A stretch of DNA of 16,521 nucleotides. Source: an uncultured Collinsella sp. (GTDB taxonomy: Bacteria; Actinomycetota; Coriobacteriia; Coriobacteriales; Coriobacteriaceae). The notes beneath the pieces are model-generated. The model was not told where the DNA came from. It saw only the letters and a program-made list of their open reading frames with translations, and did no database searches. Where the stretch lies: assembly GCA_958415525.1 (NCBI GenBank), contig CATYZE010000036.1, positions 1 through 16,521 of the forward strand, written 5' to 3'. Made by a program: the position numbers and the translations under genes. Numbering within the stretch: the stretch's first letter is position 1; each line of letters opens with the position of its first letter. Of the stretch, positions 6,502 through 12,924 are shown one piece after another.

Positions 6502-6820
6502 CGAGTTTTTGATCTTCCGGGATGCTTCTCAGTAGTCATCCGAGGAAACTCTCATCTTCTCCGTTTGCATACACATATCTTTTAAGGATTCGTGCCGCGG
6601 TTGCATGAGGCACGGCAAGGCACGACCGCAACATGTTGGTCAAGCATAATCTTTTGGATTCTTTTGGCGTGAGCGGCTTGGTTTTGGTAGGATTTGTCAG
6701 CGGCGCGGTTGAGGGGGTTTCAAAACTGCCGTGCAGGTAGTCGAGCTGATAACGTTTTAGCACTCTGCCAAGAGCCCTTCATTTTTAATGCGTCTGCAAA
6801 ATGACTAATTGCTTTGACCT
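6502..6820. other. Non-coding, probably decayed stretch
   Basis: I see no credible gene here. The sequence is less GC-rich than the flanking genes. On the - strand, open frames of 75 codons (6763-6536) and 85 codons (6977-6720) overlap in different frames, lack convincing ribosome binding sites and match no family I recognise; they could be frameshifted remains of a mobile-element gene. Stop codons interrupt both in the frames that would join them. Confidence 0.4.
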
Positions 6821-6826
6821 GCTGAA

Positions 6827-6842
6827 ACACTATATGTTGTGT
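6827..6842. promoter_or_regulatory. NrdR box upstream of nrdD
   Basis: ACACTATATGTTGTGT agrees at nearly every position with the known NrdR-box consensus acaCwAtATaTwGtgt and is close to palindromic. It lies directly before a -35-like TTGACC, where a bound NrdR would block RNA polymerase. A weaker partner, starting ACAGGATAT, lies at about 6861-6876; the 34-bp centre-to-centre distance is slightly more than the 31-32 bp usual for paired boxes. Position upstream of nrdD makes the assignment functionally coherent. Confidence 0.75.
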
Positions 6843-6872
6843 TTGACCTAAAAAAAGAATACAGGATATAGA
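6843..6872 (+). promoter_or_regulatory. Probable nrdD promoter
   Basis: TTGACC (6843-6848), an 18-nt spacer and TATAGA (6867-6872) form a reasonable sigma70-type promoter that abuts the NrdR box. It would give a leader of about 220 nt before nrdD. A second -10-like TATGAT at 6886-6891 lacks a matching -35. Confidence 0.5.
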
Positions 6873-7063
6873 TGCCTCTTTGTCGTATGATAGATGGCGG
6901 ACAGAGAACGAAGACCTTAACTGCCTCTTTTGAACGTGTCCTTGAGCCGCTTGATCGGCTTCTGGGAATGTCCGCATGGAGGCTTATGGTTTATCGAGAA
7001 CACAGATTGCGCGACGGCGCCGCAAGACAGGGACAGGCCCTGCCGGGCATCGTTTGGCTCTGA
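6872..7063 (+). CDS. Possible 63-residue ORF in the nrdD leader
   Basis: An open frame with ATG 6872 and AGGA 5 nt upstream. The product is basic and has no family or motif I recognise (middle part LTASFERVLEPLDRLLGMSAW). It would start inside the predicted -10 element, which argues against it unless transcription begins further upstream or it starts at ATG 6887. It may be a leader peptide, a gene fragment or a chance frame. Confidence 0.22.
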   Translation: MPLCRMIDGGQRTKTLTASFERVLEPLDRLLGMSAWRLMVYREHRLRDGAARQGQALPGIVWL

Positions 7064-7099
7064 AGCGCAATGAGGCTACGATGCGAAAGAGGCAAGAGG

Positions 7100-9322
7100 A
7101 TGAAGATCATCAAGCGCAGCGGCACCGAGGTTGTCTTTGACATCGATAAGATCGTCAATGCCATCCGCGCCGCCAACTTGGAGGTCGAGGAGAGCTCTCG
7201 TCTAACCGACCGCCAGGTGGTTTACGCGGCGCAAAACGTCGCCGAGGCATGCGAGAACGCGGGCCACACCGTTTCGGTCGAGGAGATCCAGGATTTGGTC
7301 GAGGACGAGATCATGCGTCTCGACTGCTACGAGGTTGCCCGCCACTACATCATCTATCGCTATGTTCAGAGCCTGAAGCGCCAGAAGAACACGACCGACG
7401 ACAAGATTCTGTCGCTGATCGAGTGCAATAACGAAGAGGTCAAGCAGGAGAACTCTAACAAGAACCCGACCGTCAATTCCGTCCAGCGCGACTATATGGC
7501 CGGCGAGATTTCCAAGGACCTGACGCAGCGCGTGCTGCTGCCTCAGGAGATCGTGGATGCCCACAATGAGGGCCTGATCCACTTCCACGATTCCGACTAC
7601 TTTGCCCAGCACATGCATAACTGCGACCTGGTGAACCTGGAGGACATGCTCCAGAACGGCACCGTTATCTCGGGCACGCTGATCGAGAAGCCGCATAGCT
7701 TCTCGACTGCCTGCAACATCGCGACGCAGATTATCGCCCAGGTCGCTTCCTCCCAGTACGGCGGCCAGTCCATCTCGCTGACCCATCTCGCCCCCTTTGT
7801 TGAGGTGAGCCGTCAAAAGATTCGCGGCGAGGTTGCCCGCGAGCTCGAGGAGCTCGGTGTTTCGGCATCTGCCGAAAAGGTCCGTGAGGTCGTTGAGGAC
7901 CGTCTGCGTGACGAGATCCGTCGCGGCGTCCAGACGATTCAGTATCAGGTCGTGACCCTTATGACCACAAACGGCCAGGCGCCGTTTGTGACGGTCTTTA
8001 TGTATCTCAACGAGGCTCGCTCAGCGCAGGAGAAGCACGACCTTGCCATGATCGTGGAGGAGACGCTTCGTCAGCGCTATGAGGGCGTTAAGAACGAAGC
8101 CGGTGTGTGGATTACCCCGGCATTCCCCAAGCTTATCTATGTACTTGAGGACGATAACGTTCACGAGAATTCCCCGTACTTCTACCTGACCCAGCTGGCT
8201 GCCAAGTGCACCGCCAAGCGCATGGTGCCCGACTACATCTCCGAGAAGAAGATGCGCGAGCTCAAGCTGTCTAAGGGCGAGACCGCCGGCAACGGCGATT
8301 GCTACACCTGCATGGGTTGCCGCAGCTTCTTGACGCCCGACCGCTCCGGTAACGGATTTAACAACGTAGCCAACGCGCTGAACTATGACCCGAACAAGCC
8401 CAAGTACTACGGTCGCTTTAACCAGGGCGTTGTGACCATCAACCTGCCCGATGTCGCGCTGAGCTCGCATCAGGACATGGACAAGTTCTGGAAGATCTTC
8501 GACGAGCGCCTCGAGCTGTGCCACCGTGCCCTGCTGTGCCGTCACGAGCGCCTGATGGGCACGCTTTCGGACGCCGCACCGATTCTGTGGCAGTACGGTG
8601 CCTTGGCGCGCCTGAAGAAGGGCGAGACGATCGACAAACTGCTCGTGGGCGGATATTCCACCATTAGCCTGGGCTATGCCGGCCTGTATGAGTGCGTCAA
8701 GTACATGACGGGCCACAGCCACACGGAGAAGGAGGGCACGCCCTTTGCCATGGCCGTCATGCAGCGCATGAACGACAAGTGCGCCGAGTGGAAGGCCGAA
8801 AGCGATATCGATTTCTCGCTGTACGGTACCCCGCTTGAGTCGACGACCTACAAGTTCGCCAAGTGCCTGCAGCGTCGTTTTGGCATCATCCCGGGCGTGA
8901 CGGACAAGGGCTACATCACCAACAGCTACCACGTCCACGTGTCCGAGGAGATCGACGCATTCGATAAGCTCAAGTTCGAGGGCATGTTCCAGCAGCTTTC
9001 GCCGGGCGGTGCCATCTCCTACGTCGAGGTTCCCAACATGCAGGACAACCTCAAGGCTGTCATCCGCGTGATGCAGTACATCTACGACAACATCATGTAC
9101 GCCGAGCTCAACACCAAGAGCGATTATTGCCAGGTGTGCGGCTACGATGGCGAGATCCGCATTGTCGAGGACGACGGTAAGCTGGTGTGGGAGTGCCCCA
9201 ACTGCGGCAACCGCGACCAGGAGAAGATGAATGTCGCCCGTCGTACGTGCGGCTACATCGGTACCCAGTTCTGGAACCAGGGTCGAACCGAGGAGATCCG
9301 CGACCGCGTGCTGCATCTCTAA
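7100..9322 (+). CDS. nrdD: Anaerobic (class III) ribonucleoside-triphosphate reductase
   Basis: A 740-residue glycyl-radical enzyme that reduces ribonucleoside triphosphates to dNTPs without oxygen. Residues 1-95 form an ATP-cone regulatory domain (MKIIKRSGTEVVFDIDKI onward). The catalytic barrel contains the Cys-rich stretch GDCYTCMGCRSFL. Near the C terminus, CQVC and CPNC (about residues 677-702) form the structural zinc site, and RRTCGYIG carries the radical-bearing Gly718, 22 residues from the end, as expected. ATG 7100 has AAAGAGG 7 nt upstream and gives the standard ATP-cone start; an ATG 30 nt earlier is less likely. The protein needs the activase encoded by nrdG downstream. An NrdR box precedes it. 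Length and motifs are normal for the family. Confidence 0.98.
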   Translation: MKIIKRSGTEVVFDIDKIVNAIRAANLEVEESSRLTDRQVVYAAQNVAEACENAGHTVSVEEIQDLVEDEIMRLDCYEVARHYIIYRYVQSLKRQKNTTDDKILSLIECNNEEVKQENSNKNPTVNSVQRDYMAGEISKDLTQRVLLPQEIVDAHNEGLIHFHDSDYFAQHMHNCDLVNLEDMLQNGTVISGTLIEKPHSFSTACNIATQIIAQVASSQYGGQSISLTHLAPFVEVSRQKIRGEVARELEELGVSASAEKVREVVEDRLRDEIRRGVQTIQYQVVTLMTTNGQAPFVTVFMYLNEARSAQEKHDLAMIVEETLRQRYEGVKNEAGVWITPAFPKLIYVLEDDNVHENSPYFYLTQLAAKCTAKRMVPDYISEKKMRELKLSKGETAGNGDCYTCMGCRSFLTPDRSGNGFNNVANALNYDPNKPKYYGRFNQGVVTINLPDVALSSHQDMDKFWKIFDERLELCHRALLCRHERLMGTLSDAAPILWQYGALARLKKGETIDKLLVGGYSTISLGYAGLYECVKYMTGHSHTEKEGTPFAMAVMQRMNDKCAEWKAESDIDFSLYGTPLESTTYKFAKCLQRRFGIIPGVTDKGYITNSYHVHVSEEIDAFDKLKFEGMFQQLSPGGAISYVEVPNMQDNLKAVIRVMQYIYDNIMYAELNTKSDYCQVCGYDGEIRIVEDDGKLVWECPNCGNRDQEKMNVARRTCGYIGTQFWNQGRTEEIRDRVLHL

Positions 9323-9337
9323 TAACCATCCCAGACT

Positions 9338-9467
9338 GCCCCGTAGCGAGGCCCCGGACCTTTACTCGCTATTTCGGACAGTCCTGGCTCACGACGGAGG
9401 CGCCACTGGCGCCTCCTGTTCGTGCGGAACTTATATCGAGCAAAGGTCCGGGGCCTCGCTACGGGGC
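9338..9467. repeat. Long hairpin B, 26-bp perfect arms, after nrdD
   Basis: Arms 9338-9363 and 9442-9467 are perfect reverse complements over 26 nt (core GTAGCGAGGCCCCGGACC). The interior continues to pair imperfectly and ends in a perfect 9-bp stem, GGAGGCGCC (9396-9404) with GGCGCCTCC (9408-9416), around an ACT loop. The 130-nt segment would thus be almost fully double-stranded in RNA. It begins 16 nt after the nrdD stop codon. There is no U-run, so it may shield the nrdD mRNA 3' end or be an RNase III target, instead of terminating by itself. Confidence 0.85.
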
Positions 9468-9548
9468 GGCCAAGTTGACGTAGCTGAGATGCAGCGCGCA
9501 GTCTGCTCACTCCTCGAAGTTCTTAGCGGAAATGAGTCGACTTGCAAT

Positions 9549-9580
9549 AACGGTTTGCTTGCAGCAACGGTTGAGCTGCA
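9549..9580. repeat. Two AACGGTT...TGCA direct repeats
   Basis: AACGGTTTGCTTGCA (9549-9563) and AACGGTTGAGCTGCA (9566-9580) are spaced 17 bp apart and sit just upstream of a -10-like TATACT at 9608-9613. They could be activator or repressor half-sites for nrdG. No regulator family is assigned. Confidence 0.35.
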
Positions 9581-9607
9581 ACAAATTTTTTATTGGACTT
9601 CGAACCC

Positions 9608-9613
9608 TATACT
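9608..9613 (+). promoter_or_regulatory. Candidate -10 element for nrdG
   Basis: TATACT matches the -10 consensus at five of six positions. No good -35 lies 16-18 nt upstream, only a T-rich run, so an activator would be needed if it is real. Transcripts from it would begin before hairpin C. Confidence 0.35.
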
Positions 9614-9648
9614 CGATGTTCGCTTCGTTCATTGAGTGTTGCTCGCGA

Positions 9649-9734
9649 GGGGTCTGGAGTATATCGTTCCGCCCGCAGTTTCGCAGGCCAAAGGCCGAGA
9701 ATGTTTGAGGACGGAATGATATACTCCAGACCCC
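9649..9734. repeat. Hairpin C directly before the nrdG ribosome binding site
   Basis: Arms 9649-9671 and 9712-9734 pair over 23 nt with one G-U (core GGTCTGGAGTATAT). The 40-nt loop holds GGCC-AAA-GGCC. The stem ends one base before the nrdG Shine-Dalgarno AGGAAGG (9736-9742), so folding could affect ribosome access or fix an mRNA 5' end. Its sequence is unrelated to hairpins A and B although the design is similar. Confidence 0.85.
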
Positions 9735-9748
9735 CAGGAAGGTTACTT

Positions 9749-10330
9749 ATGAACTACGCGAACATTAAGTATTTCGACATTGCTGATGGGGAAGGCGTTC
9801 GTACTTCTCTGTTTGTGAGTGGGTGCCGTCGTGGGTGCAAGAATTGCTTTAACTCTGTCGCGTGGGACTTTGCTGCGGGCGAGCCGTTTGATCGCACCGT
9901 CGAGGACAAGATTATCGAGAGCCTCGACCATCCCTTTATCGATGGTCTGACGATTTTGGGCGGCGAGCCTATGGAACCTGAGAATCAGGCGGGGCTCGTT
10001 GATTTCATTGAGCGTGTTCGTGCCGCTTATCCTATGGGGTCGGGCAAGACCATTTGGTGCTTTACCGGTGACGTGCTCGAGGAGCTTATACCGGGCGGTC
10101 GTCATCATACCGAGGTGACGGACCGCATCCTTGCCTGCCTCGACATGTTGGTGGACGGCCCGTTTGTTCAAGATCTGTACGATATCTCGCTGCGCTTTAG
10201 GGGCTCGAGCAACCAGCGCGTGATCGATATGAACGCTACGCGCGCCCGTGCTGAGCGCGAGGGCGTTGCGCTTTGTGATGCGGTTGAACTTTGGCGTGAT
10301 GATCCGGTCTATTCGACCCATACTATGTAG
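9749..10330 (+). CDS. nrdG: Anaerobic ribonucleotide reductase activating protein
   Basis: A 193-residue radical-SAM activase that uses a [4Fe-4S] cluster and S-adenosylmethionine to make the glycyl radical on NrdD. The cluster motif CRRGCKNC (CX3CX2C) is near residue 28-35, followed by the SAM-contact motif LGGEPM and the region GKTIWCFTG. ATG 9749 is preceded by AGGAAGG with 6 nt spacing, and MNYANIKYFDIADGEGVR is the usual family start; the 52 codons open upstream run through hairpin C and are not taken as coding. It follows nrdD on the same strand, but 426 nt with two long hairpins separate them, so the two may be expressed to different levels. Confidence 0.97.
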   Translation: MNYANIKYFDIADGEGVRTSLFVSGCRRGCKNCFNSVAWDFAAGEPFDRTVEDKIIESLDHPFIDGLTILGGEPMEPENQAGLVDFIERVRAAYPMGSGKTIWCFTGDVLEELIPGGRHHTEVTDRILACLDMLVDGPFVQDLYDISLRFRGSSNQRVIDMNATRARAEREGVALCDAVELWRDDPVYSTHTM

Positions 10331-10331
10331 C

Positions 10332-10362
10332 TTGTGGTCGATGCCGGAGGGCGTGGTACCAT
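10332..10362 (+). promoter_or_regulatory. Weak candidate promoter for the folE operon
   Basis: TTGTGG (10332-10337) and TACCAT (10357-10362) are separated by 19 nt in the 66-nt gap between nrdG and folE. The match is only moderate, and read-through from nrdG is an equal possibility because no terminator is seen. Confidence 0.35.
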
Positions 10363-10396
10363 AGCGCGAACGTGAAATCGGAAAAGTGAGGCCCAG

Positions 10397-10954
10397 ATGG
10401 TCGATCAGGAAAAAGTCGAGGCCGCCATTAAGCTGTTGCTTGAGGGTATAGGCGAGGACCCAACTCGTGAGGGCCTGCTGGAGACCCCGGCGCGCGTTGC
10501 CCGTATGTACGGTGAGATTGCCGGCGGTATGGATCAAAGTGCCGAGGAGCACCTGTCCAAAACCTTTGCCGTCGCCTCGAACGATTTGGTTATTGAGCGC
10601 GACATCACGTTCTATTCGCTGTGCGAGCACCATCTGCTGCCGTTTTATGGCAAAGCCGCCATTGGTTATATCCCTAACGGTCGGGTGGCCGGGCTTTCCA
10701 AGCTTGCCCGCACGGTGGAGGTCTATGCCCGCCGTCTGCAGCTGCAGGAGCAGCTGTGTGCGCAGGTTGCCGATGCCCTTATGGACTATCTTGCCCCCCA
10801 GGGGGCGATTGTGCTCATGGAGGCCGAGCATATGTGCATGACCATGCGCGGCGTGCAAAAGCCCGGCACCAAGACCGTGACGCTCGCTCGCCGCGGCGTC
10901 TTTGAGACCGATCCCGCGCTCGAGGAGCGTTTCTTTAGGATGCTGGGCCGCTAA
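10397..10954 (+). CDS. folE: GTP cyclohydrolase I
   Basis: A 185-residue enzyme that converts GTP to 7,8-dihydroneopterin triphosphate, the first step to folate. The zinc ligands of the type IA family are present: Cys76 and His79 in CEHHLLPF and Cys147 in HMCMTMRG. Other signatures are DPTREGLLETPARV near the N terminus and GLSKLART. Length is normal for the catalytic core. GTGAGG lies just upstream of ATG 10397. The next gene starts 2 nt after its stop codon, which indicates a tight operon with the HD protein and folB. Confidence 0.98.
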   Translation: MVDQEKVEAAIKLLLEGIGEDPTREGLLETPARVARMYGEIAGGMDQSAEEHLSKTFAVASNDLVIERDITFYSLCEHHLLPFYGKAAIGYIPNGRVAGLSKLARTVEVYARRLQLQEQLCAQVADALMDYLAPQGAIVLMEAEHMCMTMRGVQKPGTKTVTLARRGVFETDPALEERFFRMLGR

Positions 10955-10956
10955 CC

Positions 10957-11538
10957 ATGAGAGTCGTCAACGACTTTACATCGAAGACCGATGAGGGGAC
11001 GTCGCGTCGCGGCTTTATGGCTTCGGGCCTGGCCCCCTTTGGCGCCATGCCTCGCATTGATTACATTTGTGCCAACGGGCTGTTCCGGCGGCACCTGGGC
11101 AACATTGCACAGTTGGAATCGGGGCGCATCTTCTGCCGCCACGGTATTGACCATCTGCTCGATGTCGCTCGCATTATGTGGATCAAGAATCTCGAGGAGC
11201 AGCTCGAATTTGACCGCGAGGTCATTTACGCCACGGCACTTCTTCACGATATCGGCAAAGATGAACAGTACGAATCGGGTATATCCCATGATGTTGCAAG
11301 CGAGCGCGTCGCTGATGCAATACTCGCCGGCATGCCCGATGACGTGGCGTTTGAGTCGGCCGATGCCGCGGCCATTAAGACGGCTATTCTGGGCCATCGA
11401 AAGCTGCGCGTGAACAGCCAACCGCTTGAGCGTCTGCTCTATGCAGCCGACAAAGCGTCGCGCGCCTGCTTTGCATGCCCCGCGCGCAATGCTTGCAACT
11501 GGAGCGATGATAAAAAGAACCTGTCGATTCGCGTGTAG
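10957..11538 (+). CDS. HD-domain phosphohydrolase in folate operon
   Basis: A 193-residue HD-superfamily metal-dependent phosphohydrolase. The metal site is complete: His62 and His66 (CRHGIDHLLD), His97-Asp98 (LLHDIGKDEQY) and distal Asp165 (YAADKASR). The C terminus carries Cys171, Cys174 and Cys180 (CFACPARNAC), a possible metal or Fe-S site not needed for HD chemistry. The gene starts 2 nt after folE and lies 43 nt before folB. HD genes in this position are known from folate clusters of anaerobic Firmicutes. That context makes it a candidate for removing phosphate from dihydroneopterin triphosphate or monophosphate; that is inference, and a nucleotide or alarmone phosphohydrolase role is also possible. 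It probably relies on translational coupling, since its own Shine-Dalgarno is weak. Confidence 0.88.
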   Translation: MRVVNDFTSKTDEGTSRRGFMASGLAPFGAMPRIDYICANGLFRRHLGNIAQLESGRIFCRHGIDHLLDVARIMWIKNLEEQLEFDREVIYATALLHDIGKDEQYESGISHDVASERVADAILAGMPDDVAFESADAAAIKTAILGHRKLRVNSQPLERLLYAADKASRACFACPARNACNWSDDKKNLSIRV

Positions 11539-11581
11539 TTGATTTGCGCGGTCGGGGTTCTAAACGAAGGAGACGATCGCG

Positions 11582-12067
11582 ATGAGTAACAAGAAACTGC
11601 CCGAGAGTGCAACCAAGACTGAAGGCGCCGAGCTCGCTCGCCGTGGAAGGGGCGAAATATCCACAGCAACGGCGGTGCCTCACGTGAGCTATGACGATCT
11701 GCGCCATGCCGATCGTATTGTCATTGACGGCCTTGAGGTTTTTGCCAACCATGGCGTGTATCCCGAGGAGAACGCGCTGGGTCAGAAGTTCATCGTTTCT
11801 CTGGTGCTCTATGCCGACCTGCGCGCGGCGGGGGAGCACGATAACCTGGATGCCTCGATTGACTACGGCTCGGTGTGCCACGATGTTGATGGCTATCTGC
11901 GCGAGCATACGTTTAAGCTCATCGAGGCGGCAGCCGAGGGGACAGCCCAGATGTTGCTGCGCCGTTATCCTTCGCTGCTTGGTGTGCGCATAAAGCTCGA
12001 TAAGCCGTGGGCTCCTGTTGGCCTGCCCCTGGCAAGCTGCGGTGTCGAGATCGAGCGCGTGCGCTAG
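11582..12067 (+). CDS. folB: Dihydroneopterin aldolase
   Basis: A 161-residue protein whose residues 45-161 are a standard FolB that cleaves 7,8-dihydroneopterin to 6-hydroxymethyl-dihydropterin and glycolaldehyde. Family residues are present: Glu62/Glu63 in GVYPEE, Tyr95 in DYGSV, Glu115 in KLIEAAAE and Lys141 in LDKPWAP. About 40 residues precede the domain, rich in charged and small residues and unlike the typical 120-residue FolB. AAGGAG at 11567-11572, 9 nt before ATG 11582, supports the long start. It is the last gene of the folE-HD-folB operon and converges with the next gene with only six bases between; neither folK nor folP follows. Confidence 0.95.
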   Translation: MSNKKLPESATKTEGAELARRGRGEISTATAVPHVSYDDLRHADRIVIDGLEVFANHGVYPEENALGQKFIVSLVLYADLRAAGEHDNLDASIDYGSVCHDVDGYLREHTFKLIEAAAEGTAQMLLRRYPSLLGVRIKLDKPWAPVGLPLASCGVEIERVR

Positions 12068-12073
12068 TCGACG

Positions 12074-12850
12074 CTAGAGCTTGTTGAGGGGTGGCTGCTT
12101 GAGCCGCTGCGACAGAGCTCTATTGTTAGGGCAGTACGTGTCGAGCAGGGCGTGAAACCGCTGGTTGTGGCTTGGCTCGAGCAAGTGGACGAGCTCATGG
12201 GCGACAACCATGTCGAGGCATTCGACGGGGTAGGCGGCGAGCTCGCGCGCGATGCGAATGGCGCCGGATTTGGGCGTGCATGAGCCCCAACGCGTTTTCA
12301 TGCTGCGTACGGAAATGCGGGAAACGGCGACACCCATTGCGATTTCATATGCGTGCACCATATCGCGCAGCGCCGATGCGACCTCGGACGCATAGAGCTG
12401 GTCGATGTGGGCTTGGAGCTCGTCGGACGTTAGGCCGTCGAGGATTGCGCGCCGCTTAGCCTGTGGGCTTTCGTCCGATTCATCGGTACCCATAAAACTT
12501 GCGAAGGTGGCCTGCTTGGGTCGCGGTGCGGGCGATGCAAAGTTGTGATCGAGTGCGTCCTGTACCGTGATGGGCTTGCCCCAAAGTGCAATGATGGACG
12601 AGGGACTGAGCGGCTCTTGCGCTGTCGCCTGACGTTGCTCGCGCTGGGCAAGTCGGCTGATAATCCAGGCGCTGTTGCGCTTCACAAACGCTTCGATGCG
12701 CTCGCGACTGGCGCCGAGCGGTGCACTGGCGTGGACCTCGCCGCTCGATGTGACGCGTAGGTTGAAGTTCTTGACGCGCTTTTTTGTAACGATGACGGGC
12801 AAGGACGTCCCATCCGGTCGGGATACAGAAATCGTAAATTGCTGCGTCAA
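12074..12850 (-). CDS. YgjP-like (M48/SprT-type) metallopeptidase
   Basis: A 258-residue cytosolic protein of the YgjP/DUF45 zinc-peptidase family. The metal motif HELVHLLEPSH is intact (His218, Glu219, His222, with His228 in the following SHNQRFH), preceded by the family hallmark TRWGSC and by RIARELAAYP. The N-terminal part has the expected VKKRVKNFNLRV-like beta-rich start, and about 30 residues rich in Ser, Asp and Glu form a likely linker near the middle. I place the start at TTG 12850 because GAAGGA lies 6 nt upstream; an extension up to 12913 would run into a palindrome. Substrates of the family are largely unknown. It follows the dipeptidase gene on the same strand after 74 nt. Confidence 0.88.
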   Translation of the reverse strand: MTQQFTISVSRPDGTSLPVIVTKKRVKNFNLRVTSSGEVHASAPLGASRERIEAFVKRNSAWIISRLAQREQRQATAQEPLSPSSIIALWGKPITVQDALDHNFASPAPRPKQATFASFMGTDESDESPQAKRRAILDGLTSDELQAHIDQLYASEVASALRDMVHAYEIAMGVAVSRISVRSMKTRWGSCTPKSGAIRIARELAAYPVECLDMVVAHELVHLLEPSHNQRFHALLDTYCPNNRALSQRLKQPPLNKL

Positions 12851-12871
12851 AAGCGGTCCTTCAGATTGGAG

Positions 12872-12909
12872 GCGGGCCGGTATGCCGACCGTTCGACATG
12901 CCGGCCCGC
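12872..12909. repeat. 13-bp stem palindrome between two - strand genes
   Basis: GCGGGCCGGTATG (12872-12884) pairs with CATGCCGGCCCGC (12897-12909), with one G-U, around a 12-nt loop. No T-run follows on either strand. It lies between the dipeptidase stop and the peptidase ribosome binding site and may reduce or stabilise the transcript between the two. Confidence 0.75.
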
Positions 12910-12924
12910 TCAAGGGATGTGAAA

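Noticed and set aside
8021..9316. 431-codon open frame on the - strand inside nrdD
   Set aside because: It is an antisense shadow produced by GC-rich third positions of nrdD, which has unmistakable motifs on the + strand.
9187..9635. Open frames over hairpin B, one giving RPRTFTRYF and its reverse-strand counterpart
   Set aside because: The similar peptides on both strands result from the inverted repeat and do not reflect protein coding.
9743..10858. 371-codon open frame on the - strand over nrdG and folE
   Set aside because: It is antisense to two well-identified genes and has no recognisable domain.
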